From Grammothele lineata (lineage: Eukaryota > Basidiomycota > Agaricomycetes > Polyporales > Polyporaceae): 64,000 bases of DNA. Shown one piece after another: positions 23,113 through 33,584 of the stretch (positions are counted from its first letter, which is position 1; each line of letters starts with the position of its first letter). Under the pieces are notes generated by a model. It did not search any database, was not told the DNA's origin, and saw only the letters and a program-made list of their open reading frames with translations. A program made the position numbers and the translations under genes. The stretch is from assembly GCA_002150815.3 (NCBI GenBank), contig NDFF03000045.1, positions 62,001 through 126,000 on the forward strand, written 5' to 3'.

Positions 23113-24075
23113 TCACTCATCCATATCAACATCCCCACCATCGTCGTCCCCCATCGCGAAGAAGTCGTCATCTGCGACGCCTCCACCCTTGACTGCCATC
23201 GGGACCTCCTCCTTCGCCCTTCCACCTTTGGCCTTCTTGCTATTCTTTGCTGTCTCGCCTTCATGCGACGAAAGCTTGACCGCACCCACACTCGCGCTCC
23301 TCTCCCCCTTCCCCAGCTCCAGTTCAGGTTCCCAACTCAACTCGCCCGCGTCCATACGTGCCCGGATCTCCTTCCTGATCTCCTCCCGTTGTTGGTCCGT
23401 CTGATTTTTCTCCTCCCCGCCCTCTCCTGCCTTCTCTTCTTCTTCATCCTCTTCCTTCTCTTCGCTATCATGATCGTGTTTCGACGCGCCTTCTTTGCCC
23501 TTCCGCACCTCGGGTGGGAAAAGGGAGATATACTTCCTCGCCTTCGGAAAGTGCAGCACGTAGTTCAGGTCCACCCTCAACTCCCGCAACTTCCCCTCCA
23601 CCTCCTTCCTCTCCCTCTTCCGCTCCTTCCTCCTCTTCTTCGCCTCCTTCCCGTCCGCCTCCCCTTCCTCTTCCTCCTCCTCCCGCTCGAGCTCCTCCAA
23701 GCGCCGCTTCGTCTGCCCGATCTTCCTCGCCACCTTCTGCCGCTCGAAGAACTTCACGTGGTGGTACCGCGTCGCCATCGCACGCTCTGCGCGGGCCTGC
23801 TCGGCGGCGGCGAGGTCCGCCTCAAGCGCACGGAGACGCCGCTCGGTGCGCACGCGGACGTCCGCGGCCAGCCCGTCACGCGCGAGCAGCCGTCGTGTTT
23901 GGCGCAGGGAGGCCTTGAGCTTCTGCACGCCTGGAAGCGCGCTCTGGGATTCGGCGGAGGGTTGAGAGGAAGGGTGCTGTTTATGTTGCGGACGATGCTT
24001 GGGGCCTTTATGTTTGGCCTTTTTAGAGCCGGATTTGGGTTTGGAGGAAGAGGGTTCGGAGACCTGAGGAGCCAT
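23113..24075 (-). CDS. efg1: rRNA-processing protein EFG1
   Basis: One exon of 320 residues. The N-terminus is basic and Lys/His-rich (nucleolar-type). The central region GVQKLKASLRQTRRLLARD, then ERRLRALEADLAAAE and ATRYHHVKFFERQKVARKI, is the hallmark of EFG1, a coiled-coil nucleolar factor needed for 18S rRNA maturation in yeast. Then come long Glu/Lys-rich helices and VDLNYVLHFPKARKYISLFP, also family-typical, and an acidic C-terminus. Length is in the family range (yeast about 230, fungi often 300 or more). A long frame on the opposite strand is a shadow of this biased sequence. Confidence 0.92.
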   Translation of the reverse strand: MAPQVSEPSSSKPKSGSKKAKHKGPKHRPQHKQHPSSQPSAESQSALPGVQKLKASLRQTRRLLARDGLAADVRVRTERRLRALEADLAAAEQARAERAMATRYHHVKFFERQKVARKIGQTKRRLEELEREEEEEEGEADGKEAKKRRKERKRERKEVEGKLRELRVDLNYVLHFPKARKYISLFPPEVRKGKEGASKHDHDSEEKEEDEEEEKAGEGGEEKNQTDQQREEIRKEIRARMDAGELSWEPELELGKGERSASVGAVKLSSHEGETAKNSKKAKGGRAKEEVPMAVKGGGVADDDFFAMGDDDGGDVDMDE

Positions 24076-25324
24076 CGGTGCGAGACGAGATAGGTGTTAT
24101 GAAGTGAAAGGATATTATCCCAGAGTTTTCCGGGTCTGAGTGTAGGGTGGAATGAAGGTCGAGTGGCAGATGCAGAAAAACCGAGTTGTTCGGCGCCTAC
24201 ACCCTTGGACTGTTGGCGTCTGCGGAACGCGCTCAGTCCGAGAATCTCGGAAAATCCTGCGCAATAATGTCTCGATGAATGTTTCGCTACATAACGCAGC
24301 AACTTTCGAGGTGATATAGTGGTGCGTCCTGCGTATGCCGTCTCGCAGTGCTGGCTCTACTGTTCCCCGCGGCCGAACAAGCGCTTCAAAGCGCCAGTCC
24401 GACCAAGCAGGACGCAACATATGGCAGGCGATTTGGAATATCTGAAATTGAATGGGCAAAACTATGGCATATGTTGCGTCTCCAATGGGACGGGGAGACA
24501 CATTAGTCTACGCTCAGAGTCTCGGGCAGCGAGTATATGATCGCTCCGACTGGGGCTTATAGTACATATCCAATAAACCCTCGTGACTTTGGCCAAGTTG
24601 AGCGAGGGAGAAGGGTTGTTGCAACCTATATCGAATAGTTGACACGCGCATATTTAGACGGTGAGCCTAGATGCCCTTGCGCACCAGCCCCCGCATTTCA
24701 TATGCTCTATATGCGCGTACGAGGGTGCAACAAGCTGATGGGTCGAGTTCACCTTTCTGAAATTTGGAACGTGCCAACTTCCGGACGATGTATCAGCTCG
24801 CCATTCAGAGCGGACGGGGTTTCCGGCGCACACCGTTCGTGGCCGCTCGGACTTGGATCGAGGTCAGACGGTCATGTTTTGCAGCTAATAGGGGTCAGGT
24901 CCGTGTCTGATCTGACCTTTTCAGTCTAGAGTAGAGAGCTTGACGTAGCCCACAAACAATTAAGGCATTGCAAGTGTTCAGTCGTACCGCAGTTCAAGTC
25001 GAGAATGGAGTTAGGTGCGGGGTCACCAACTCTCAGCTTTACTTAGCTAGTCGCCACTGCATCCCGCCAGTGACCACGTTGTCGTAAAACATACTGGTGG
25101 ATCTCAACACGTGGACTTTCTTCCAGAAAGCACACGAGTTATGATGACGTCATGGAGATGTTATAGGTGAGATGGACGCTGCAAGGGATAAGAGAGGCGG
25201 TCGACAGCAAAGAGCAAGTACTGAGACACAAAACGGGGGTAAATCGCCGGACGCCCAGAGACGCTGTCATGCTATGTACGCACCAATGTAACGAAAGCGC
25301 GCTGGGCAGGGGAGAAACGCCCTC
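24076..25324. other. 1.2 kb spacer with no gene seen
   Basis: Only short frames without domains on either strand. The EFG1 promoter is expected at its left edge. Confidence 0.45.
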
Positions 25325-25886
25325 CTAGCCAATCCGGTCTGTGAAGTCCTGTGCGAACAGCGAGCGCGTGGGATCTCGTTGAACGCGATCATCCTTGAGC
25401 ATGCTGTAAGGCCGATCGGAGGTTACAGATGGAATGTAGATGGGCACGCGCATACACGCACCGGGCATCTTTCCTGGGGTCCTCTCCTTCCACCCCGAGC
25501 ACTGCCTGGGGCGTCTTCGCTTCGATCACCTGCCAACACACCCATAATCTTGAGGAAAGGACTGCGGAAGAATAAGAAGTGAAGACGTACGAAATGGTTA
25601 TCGCAGTGTGGACAGTACTCGTCGCTCTCGTCGAATTCTTCCATGTTCTTGCGGAACGCCTTCTTGCACTTCTTGCACAGGAACGCCATCTCCATGGTCT
25701 TCCGGAGCCGATGGTCCTGTGTCTCAGCGTGACACTCGGCGCAGTCAAACCATTGCTTGCAGCACGGCGCGCGGATGGCGACCTGAGCGTTGAGGACGTG
25801 TTTACTGTGTGGCGAAAGCAGTTTAGTTCACATTCGAGGTACGACTCTGAGGTGTGCGCTCCTGGAAGAGCTACCACGTACCACAT
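25325..25886 (-). CDS. CHY-type zinc-finger protein
   Basis: Four exons (25886-25882, 25804-25591, 25529-25462, 25403-25325) give 121 residues. The first coding exon is only five bases (ATGTG); the start was chosen because it restores MCKHVLNAQVAIRAPCC, the usual beginning of this small fungal group. Zinc ligands: C-x-H at the start, the CC pair, CAECH, then CKKC and CPHC, which is the CHY finger pattern. The C-terminus reads IEAKTPQAVLGVEGEDPR and ends DRIG. The CHY finger occurs in E3 ligases and in the mitochondrial Hot13 protein, but this protein has no RING, so its role is open. Confidence 0.85.
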
Positions 25887-26378
25887 GACAGACGATGGCT
25901 CTTGGGACCACAGAGACACGAGGGAGAGGCAAGGCAAGGCGAGTGCGTTCGGACGAGTCTGGAGCGCGTCCCCGGGGATGCTGATCGGCTAGATTTCTGA
26001 CCACGCCACAGGATCCGGTCCTCCCGATCCGGCCCGGGCTGTCTTGTTAGCCTCGAACCTCTTCAAGGCGGCTCAGATCGAGTCCGCCTGGGGCCGTGTC
26101 GAGCGTCGTGTACTGCCACGGTAGAACGAGTGAATAGGATGTCTGGGACAAGAGGTTTCTGCTGACGCGTGCTGCATGCTGCTCCTCGACGTTCACCGCC
26201 TCGACCGGCCTGCACACCCTCATCTCCGACGACAGCGGCAGTCCATCATCTCGTCGGCCTCGCCTGCCCGCTTGCTATTTCTCTTCTCTCCGCCCACCAT
26301 CTCCCCTCTCCACCATTCCTCGCAGCCATCCCCGCCCTCCGGAGTCCGTTCCTGCCCCTCGCGTCCCGGTGAAGGTTG
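25887..26378. other. Divergent spacer between CHY and mucin-like genes
   Basis: No gene seen. A C/T-rich stretch (about 26,270-26,350) just before the mucin-like gene is typical of fungal core promoters. Confidence 0.4.
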
Positions 26379-28370
26379 ATGGCATGCACTCCGACGCCCA
26401 CTTCGACTCTGTTTGAGGTCGTCACGACCTCGACCGTCTCCACCTCTCTTTCCGACATCACCTCCACCATCCCCGCTCAGATCTCAACCATCCTCAGCGC
26501 TCAATGCGTGTCGTCCACTGTCGATACTAATGGGACCACGTCTTGTTTGTCATCTTCGACCGTGGAGGCTGTCACCACCATCCAAAGTGAGTGTTTGCGT
26601 CCTTTGTGTAGTGGTCACCAGTTTTCCACCACAACCCGTCGTCTGTACCTTCACCTCCAAACTATATATGAACCTTCGGATATTGTTTTGCGTCACACTG
26701 CGCATATAGCCTTTTAGTCCTTTCTACCTCCCCAAAATTGAACTTTACTGAACGTTTCATTTCTGCAGCGGAAGAAGTCACCACGATCGAGTCCCAGGTG
26801 GTTCTGACCATCCCCATCATCACCTCCGAACCCACGGCCACCCTCTTCTCCACGTGTCCTACCGATGGCGGCACGACCAGCCAGGGGGGCAGTACCACCA
26901 CCAACACCACCACCACCACCACCGGCGCGCTTACCTCTCCCCCGGCCTCTTCCGCCAGCCTCATCACTACCCAGGAGGCCTCGACGCTTCCGAACGGCTC
27001 CGTCGTCTACATCACTGCAACGTCGACGAGCTGGGTCCCTTCTTCTCCTACCGATACTGGCGGCTCCTCGGGCGGGGATAGCGGCTCGTCTCACAGCAGC
27101 GCGAGCGATGACCTTGGACCCATCATCGGCGGCGCGCTCGGAGGGTTTGTGGGGTTGATCATGCTCGCGGTGCTCGTCTGGTTCATCTGGTGCGTTTTCC
27201 CCTTTTCTCTCTTCTCCTTCTTGTACCAACCTCCTTGCTTTGCTTCCCACGCGCCGCAGGCGTAAGAAAGACCGTCTGCGCGAGCTCTATGCCAAAGAGC
27301 ACATGCCCAACTTCGAGCCCTCGGCTCACGCGTCCTGGATGCACCGCTCCGACGCTGCCTCCCCACCCCCAGGTCCGGAGCCAAAGCCGTACGAATACGG
27401 CCTCGTCGGGCACAAGACGTCCACACCCTCACGCGGGTCCTCGCCCTCGCCCACTCCGTCGACCAAAGGCGTCCCGCCCCCGTCGCCAGCGGCGGGGCAA
27501 GGACAACAAGGGCAACAAGGGCAGGGCCAGGTCCAAGGAAGACCGCAGTCCCTCGCACTCGCCCACTCGAACCTCTCCCCCGGGGCCGCCTCGGCGCCCG
27601 TAGGGCTCGGACCGAGCGCTGAGGCGCAGCTCGCGCTGAACCCGTTCTCGCCCGGGTTCTCACCCGCGGACTTCGCGGGGCTCGGGCTCCTCCCGCCCGC
27701 GCACAGCAGCCCGTACGCGGCGTCGTTCGCCAACGCCAATATTAATGGCCCGCACACCCCGCACACCCCGCATACGGCTGGGTATGGGCCCTCGAGCCCG
27801 TACGCGCCCATGTATGCGGCGGGAGCGGGAGGGAGCGCGCCGCCGACGCCTGGGACGGGCGTGTTTGGGACCGCGCCCTCGACGCCGATGTACGTCAACG
27901 GGAACGGGAACGGACAAGGGAGCATGCCCCCAACCCCTCGCCGACAGTCGTACGGCCCCGTCCAAGTCGCCGCCGTCCCACCAAACGGATCGCCCGGCCT
28001 AGGACAGCAACAGTTTGCGCAGGTCCCGTTCCCGCAACCACACACCCCTCCGAGCCCTCCCCACTCTTATTCTCCGCAACATTCTCCGTCTCTACAGCCC
28101 CCGCCGCCCGTGATGCAGATGCACCACCCCGGTGCGGGGGCGAGCGCCACCTCCGTGGGCACCGCCGTGAGCTACCCCGGGCCGGTGTCCCCTCATCATC
28201 TGCCCTCGCACGGCGAGGACGGGGACGGGGACGGGGGCTCGAGCGTGGTGGAGAGGAGGGGGAAGCGGATGTCGTTGACGCTGGCGAATTGGAACCCGGA
28301 GACGGACGGGGAGTTGGGCGGGCGGGAGGAAGACGAGGAGCGGAGGGGGGCTAGTGGGGGCAAGGGGTAG
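26379..28370 (+). CDS. Mucin-like single-pass membrane protein
   Basis: Exons 26379-26586, 26769-27189 and 27260-28370 give 579 residues. The outer part (1 to about 180) is rich in Thr and Ser, with a run of Thr near an NTTTTTT stretch, so it is a candidate for dense O-glycosylation. A single transmembrane helix (IIGGALGGFVGLIMLAVLVWFIW, about 187-209) follows, then a basic stop (RKKDRLREL). The long inner part is rich in Pro, Ser and Gly. This layout matches fungal surface sensors of the WSC/Mid2/SKG6 type, but no WSC domain is present and no clear signal peptide is seen, so the role as sensor is inference. The acceptor before RKKDR is needed for frame and is well supported. Confidence 0.85.
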
Positions 28371-29053
28371 GGGTAGGATGGGTGTGGGCGTAGGGAGGGA
28401 GAGGTCTGGGGTGAGCTGCTCCTCGTGTTGATTTATGTCGACCTTTCCTCTCCTCCCCGCCCGGTTCCTACCCCTACCATCTTCTTACCCTCCTTTCACA
28501 TCTCACGACTTCTGCGCTCCTTCATGACGACTATTAACTTAGGCTACTCTACGGGCTCTGCGAATCGTCGGAGACGCCCCCGGCCCGTCCACTCGCGCTC
28601 CTTCCCGGTTTCTCTCTCACTCTCTAACTCTTTCGCTGTATTATAGCGGCACGGTGTGTTCCGGGGCGCCTTCGGGGACGTTTTTAATCATCATCATACA
28701 CACTAGTGGGCTTCTCGCCGTTCAACCTGACCGGCGGTGCTTTACGACTTCTGCCATCCGCTACGTATATTTGTTGCTGCGCTGAACCCCTTAGTGCTCG
28801 CATCGCCAGAAAGGCCACATTTAGGCGGGAGTCGGCCTTTCCTTGCGTAAATGGTGAGTGTTCCTCGCAGAATGGGGTCGTGTCGCGCACGGTGGTGGCT
28901 GACACTACCGTACTGGGCATTCGTGAAACCTCCCTCCTCGGGACGAAAACACGAGAGCCCACCAATTTTTAGCTGGCTCATTGATCCGCGTTCTATGTAC
29001 AGATAGCCATATAAGCCATTGTGAGACAGCCATCTATCTGGGTTCATCTCCAT
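28371..29053. other. Spacer with no gene seen
   Basis: C/T-rich 3' flank of the mucin-like gene followed by unremarkable sequence. No supported coding region. Confidence 0.4.
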
Positions 29054-29118
29054 GTTGGATATCCCGTTGTTTCCGTTGGATATCCCGCTCTTCCTTTGCA
29101 CCCATGTTGGATATCCCG
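29054..29118 (+). repeat. Three copies of a 13-base repeat upstream of copy E
   Basis: GTTGGATATCCCG occurs at 29054-29066, 29075-29087 and 29106-29118, about 80-140 bases before the start codon at 29195. The inner GGATATCC is palindromic, as expected for a dimeric regulator site. A regulatory role is inference. Confidence 0.8.
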
Positions 29119-29194
29119 CCCTTTCCGCCACAACCTTATTTAACCCACCACGTTTGGTCCAGACCTACTCTACTGCCCTTCTGCATCATACAAT

Positions 29195-30191
29195 ATGCTT
29201 TCCGGCACTCCTCTACCTCCCAACACCTACGCTGTCTTCCAGTTGGACCCGGTGCGGTCCGTCGCCCACCTGAAAGACCAGAAGGCAACGACTGCGGCAT
29301 CGGCGATGATGCCCAAGTCTTATCTGGTCAAAGTGTCCTCTGTGTGTATTCCATTCTTTGTATATGTAGTCTTCCCGTGGCTCTCCTGCTTACAAAATCG
29401 CGATTCTCTAGGTCGGACCTCCGCGGAAGGCCCGTCGATCACAGAGATCTCGGTGCACCATCAGGGTTAAGCCTGTCAAAGCTTCCTCAGGTTTGGATCA
29501 CCGCGACGTCGACATATCTCACCCGTACATCGTCACAATGAAGGGCGTCCGTGGGCGCCCTTCATCGAAACATGGCTTATTCAAAGGCGATTTCGCTAAG
29601 GGCGTGTACGCCTCCTATCAGCGTGCGGTTGACGGCGCGTGGGGCGGTCTCGAACTCGACTTCGGCGTGGTGGTGCACTTGTCTCCGATGTCGCGGTCGA
29701 GATCGGGCTGGAAGAAGACCCGGAGTGTGTATAAAAAGGAAGGTGTGAATGAGAAGGAAGTGTTATGCGATCCTAGGGGCCTATACAGGGAGCTCAAGGA
29801 GATCGCTAAGTCGGTGACCACCTCCTCTGCACGGACAGTGTGTATCGACTGATCACGGTACGCCCAGGATCGTCAAGGAGTCTCGGGCGCGCAATTCGCA
29901 GAGGTCGCCGGGTGGCAAGATCAAGGGTGAGTATACCTCAAATCCCTTGTATTGTACTACTTGTTGATTCCCCTCTGCGAACGTATCTCTTATCCCATTG
30001 TCTTGGAGTTCATGACTCGTCTGACTCGTCTCGGCAAGATCGCCTGCAGAGCCGTCAGTGTCACGATTGCGGTTGCCTTCGTCGTTTCCGTCACCGTCGT
30101 GGGCGCTGCATTTCGAGCGGTTAACTTCGTGGTCTCTGCCGCCGTGCGGTTCACTTGCGGCGTTGTCTGCTTTGCGATTCTTCTACCGTGA
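29195..30191 (+). CDS. Divergent NCHW-family member with hydrophobic C-terminus (copy E), structure uncertain
   Basis: Exon 1 (29195-29341) is clear: NTYAVFQLDPVRSVAHL and PKSYLVKV match family 1. Exon 2 starts at 29412 (VGPPRKARRSQRS) and reads through to a stop at 29852, or is spliced near 29812. A following piece (about 29870-29930, IVKESRARNSQRS in one frame) and a last piece (about 30011-30191) encode MTRLTRLGKIACRA and a strongly hydrophobic end (VAFVVSVTVVGAAF, SAAVRFTCGVVCFAILL). I could not join all pieces in one frame, so the gene may be decaying or use a splice I missed. It lacks the PFPFPNCxHW block. The nearest relative is copy L at 32.5 kb. Confidence 0.55.
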
Positions 30192-30688
30192 GCGTTGTGC
30201 ATAGCTTAGATCTACTGTTCGAGCGATGCGTCGTTGTTTCTCAGAGGTAATGTGTGTTGAATTCCGTATAGATTGTCGCACAAACTCTGACTCTGGTGGC
30301 GAACTGTAAAGCTTCTCATTCCATTTGAGTTTCTTCAAATCCCTTCTTCGGGACATTGATCATCCAGAGATGGACAGGCGCATACGTGACCGTACGATGA
30401 AGCACCCTACTCCCAAGCCTGGTATAGCACCCGTATATGTACAACGCGCCCGTACGTATAGATAGTCAACTCCATCATTATCACTGATTTCTGGGAACGC
30501 ATACATCTTCTCGTCATGGCCACCTACTACGGGAGTTGCACATTCTGGGATAGTAATATATAGCGTAAGCTCCTTTGCACCTATGTTGGTAGTGCAGAGC
30601 GCGTCGCTGACAACAGGAACTGACCCGCGGCACGTACTACCCGCTCCGTCCCCGTGAAAGGGAGCCGCTCGCCGTTGCGCCGCTTGCG
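30192..30688. other. Convergent spacer
   Basis: No gene seen between copy E and DUF3237 copy 3. Confidence 0.4.
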
Positions 30689-31381
30689 CTAAGCTTGGAC
30701 GGTGCCGTAAATGGTGATGGTGGGGCTCGTGCCTTGTCCGTTGGGAAAAGAGACATTCGCGAGGAGGAAGCGGCTGTTCAGATCGCTGAATGTCGCCGAG
30801 TCCGTCTCGAGGTGTCTGAAAATACGTTTCATTGAGCATCGAGGTTCAATCCTTCGACCAACCAAGAGTGAGATACAAACACGTATAACAGGCTCGAGGC
30901 AAATGGGACGCTGTGAGACAGCATGTTAGCACGGAAAAGTTGTAGAAGCATGGTGAGGAAGTATGTACCCAATGCCATTGACACGTAGGTACGCGTTCTT
31001 CTGGTCTGCAACCCAGCGAAGGGGCAGGACGCCCTCGACGTAGAAGATCCCGTCACTTGTGATGATACCCGTGTCTGCGCTGGGAAAGAAATCGGCGACA
31101 AGATTCCCGTCGGGATCGGTCAGGCTGCCACTGAGAGCATACATAAAGAAGTGAGAATCATGCTGTCAGGACAGTGTCAGTGGCGAGGGATCTTACCCAA
31201 ATGTAGGAATGTGGACGCGTGTTCCGAGAGGACCTTGAAGGAGGTCGTTCGCGCCAGATTGAAGCAGCGTGCCGACAAAGAGTGTTTCGAATTGAGGAAC
31301 AAGGCCTGGCGATAGCTGTGCACCCACGTTACGGAGGGCGACCAAGAAAACAAAGGCGAGGTAGATGGAAGCAAGATACAT
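30689..31381 (-). CDS. Small secreted DUF3237-type protein, copy 3
   Basis: Exons 31381-31197, 31130-30969, 30910-30881 and 30815-30689 give 167 residues. A signal peptide (MYLASIYLAFVFLVAL, cut near NVGAQ) starts the protein. FVGTLLQSG, GPLGTRVHIP, DTGIITSDGIFYVEG, RWVADQKNAYLRVNGIG and LETDSATFSDLNSRF follow the pattern of copies 1 and 2. Exons 2 and 3 have exactly the same lengths as in those copies (162 and 30 nt). It lies about 26 kb away from them and on the opposite strand, between two divergent family 1 genes. Function unknown; secretion inferred. Confidence 0.83.
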
Positions 31382-32535
31382 TTCTGTTGGGTTCTAAAGG
31401 GTGAGAGTGATATGGAACTGCGCAGAGAGCTGGGAAGTTGGCCAAGGATTCATATACGCGAGGGCTGGCGTTACTTGCGCAGCTGTCAGGGAGAGCGATA
31501 CTAGCTCGGCCTAGTTCGGTGAAGACGAACACGCAAGAGTGTCGTGAGTGCTCTGGGTACGCCCAGCTACCTCATTGTGATAGTACCAATTGGATAGATC
31601 TCATATCTGTAGGATGCAATTTGGCCTTCTCATTGACATATTCTGCATTCTTCACGATGGGTGCGAGCGCGAAGGTACGCTGGAGTGAGGCATGGTGCCA
31701 GAACCAGCGTTGTCAGACAGTGTTCATGGAAGCGACTAGTCAACAACTCCCGCACCTAGTCTAAGAACTTGCACTGGAAGCATCAGCAAAGGACGACAGA
31801 GGGCCAGAGCCATTCTTTTTCGTCGAGGTCGAGGTAACCCGTATGTCTCCGTACGCCAGATTCGAGCACTGGGAATTGAACCGTCTATGGAACGGGTTTG
31901 GCATCTCGTCTAAATCGGCAGTGAAGGTAGAAGTTGAAGTGAAACAGGCGCATTTTGGAATCGATGTGGTCATACTCGCTGGCAGTGAATCCGGGCTCGT
32001 TGAACAGGGAGATCAAGCGAGTGACCCGCCGGACTGAAGACGCGAAAGGTAATGACGTCATGAGGTTTAGGGCAGGTCCCCCGACGCAGATTGCAGCCGC
32101 GTGCTGCTATCTCCTTCCCACCTCCGAGGCCTGCTTCCTGGACTCAAACCTTCGTGAACCCGCCGCACATCGTCCATCATATACTTGTGTGCGGATAATG
32201 CAGCATTACACAAGTCCCCCTTTCGCGCGCTTGTTCCGTGGCACGAGAGTCATCGCCGGCGGATACTATGCGAGTAGAACAACAAATGCACCGCCCCGGA
32301 TGGTCCAATACTGGTCTGACATAGGTGAGTCTTTTCTTCAAAACAAAAAACGAGAACGTATAACGCCACGTAGTTGGATGGCCTCTGCGTCACACACAAC
32401 AGCTCGTACTGCTATCGTAACATGCCTAAAGGATCCTTGGGTGAGTGTGCCGTTCTCTTAAATATCCCTGGGTTTAGTTCGTCGTGTACCCGTTCCGTCT
32501 TCCCCGTCTGCGTATCTCCTCGAAGTCTCCTCCTG
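31382..32535. other. 1.15 kb spacer with no gene seen
   Basis: Short frames only. The left part must hold the promoter of DUF3237 copy 3 and the right part that of copy L; the two genes diverge. Confidence 0.4.
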
Positions 32536-33584
32536 ATGGCCCAGTTATTCATCGGTTTCCCGCTTCCTGGCATGTATGCTGCCGTCCGCCTCGACCCGGT
32601 GCAGTCCGTTGCCCATCTCAACGACTTGTGGGCGACAGCTGCGGCGTCTGCCATGAGCCCGAAGTCATATTGGGTCAACGTGTCTTGCGTGAGCATCCCG
32701 TTTTGCCGTTCCCTCTCTGCATGCATCCGCCTGTTGACGAGGCTGTGACGATATGATACACTGGCAGGACGACCCTCCATCGAAGTGGAAACGTTCGCGG
32801 AGCACTGAGCAGATGTTCACAGTCAGGCCGATGGGGGTCTCTCGTCGTCGTGGCGACGACAAAGTTTGCATGTACATGCCACTTTTGGGTCCTCCCAAAC
32901 CCGGCCGTACGTGCCTACCACCAGGAATTCTCGTGCTCCGGTTCGTGTCGTCATCTTCGAGAGGCATCCGCGTGCGGTCTTTGTCGCACGCGAAGGACTT
33001 CACGGCAGACGAGGGCCTCAATCTGTTCAAGGACGTTCGTATCAGCGCGTTTTTGCGCCGGAAAGCATCCCAGGGCGTGTTTGTCTTCCCGGCTATCGTC
33101 GATGACTCGCAGCATGAGGACGATCCTGAGCTGTGCCCTGTTGCACACTTCTCTTCGGGCACAACCTCGGGATTTGATGAGGAAGATGTGATTGAACCAA
33201 TGGGCTTACATGACGAATGGGAGGCGATTGTGAGGTAAGCGAGTAGTCATCCGTCTACCAGTGCGCGTACTAAACTGTATACCCCTGCTCATAGAATCAT
33301 CAAGGCAGCAAGGATGCGCAATCCCAAGATTCCGCCGCACACTACGAACAGGTTCAAGAGTGAGCGCAATATTCTCCCCGTTTGATATCTCAATATTTGC
33401 TGACTGTGATCGTCGCTCCCTCCCCCGCACATTTGTCCCAGGTTCTGCGCGCCGTCTAGGCCGGCGCACCTGGGAAAACGTTCGCGCCGTGGGCTACCTC
33501 GCTGGTAACATCGTCTTGGCCATCGCTGACGTCGGTTCAGACATTCTGTCTTTTGTGGCGGCTATTCTGTTCATATCGGACTAG
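32536..33584 (+). CDS. Divergent NCHW-family member with transmembrane-like C-terminus (copy L)
   Basis: Exons 32536-32688, 32768-33234, 33295-33359 and 33442-33584 give 275 residues, all in frame. The N-terminus (GMYAAVRLDPVQSVAHL, PKSYWVNV) and the splice into RIIKAARMR match family 1. The middle is different: no NCxHW block and no Ser-rich linker, but DDPPSKWKRSRST, GRTCLPPGILVLRFV and KASQGVFVFPAIVDD. The C-terminus after RRTWENVRAVGYLAG is hydrophobic (NIVLAIADVG, ILSFVAAILFISD) and may insert in a membrane. Together with copy E it forms a subfamily that keeps the family N-terminus but has a new body. Function unknown. Confidence 0.78.

Noticed and set aside
23263..24093. Long open frame on the plus strand opposite EFG1
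   Set aside because: It is the mirror of a Glu/Lys/Arg-rich coding region and reads as a Leu/Pro-rich low-complexity protein without domains.
27326..28045. Long minus-strand frame opposite the mucin-like gene
   Set aside because: Shadow of a GC-rich Pro/Ser coding region; composition only, no start context and no domain.
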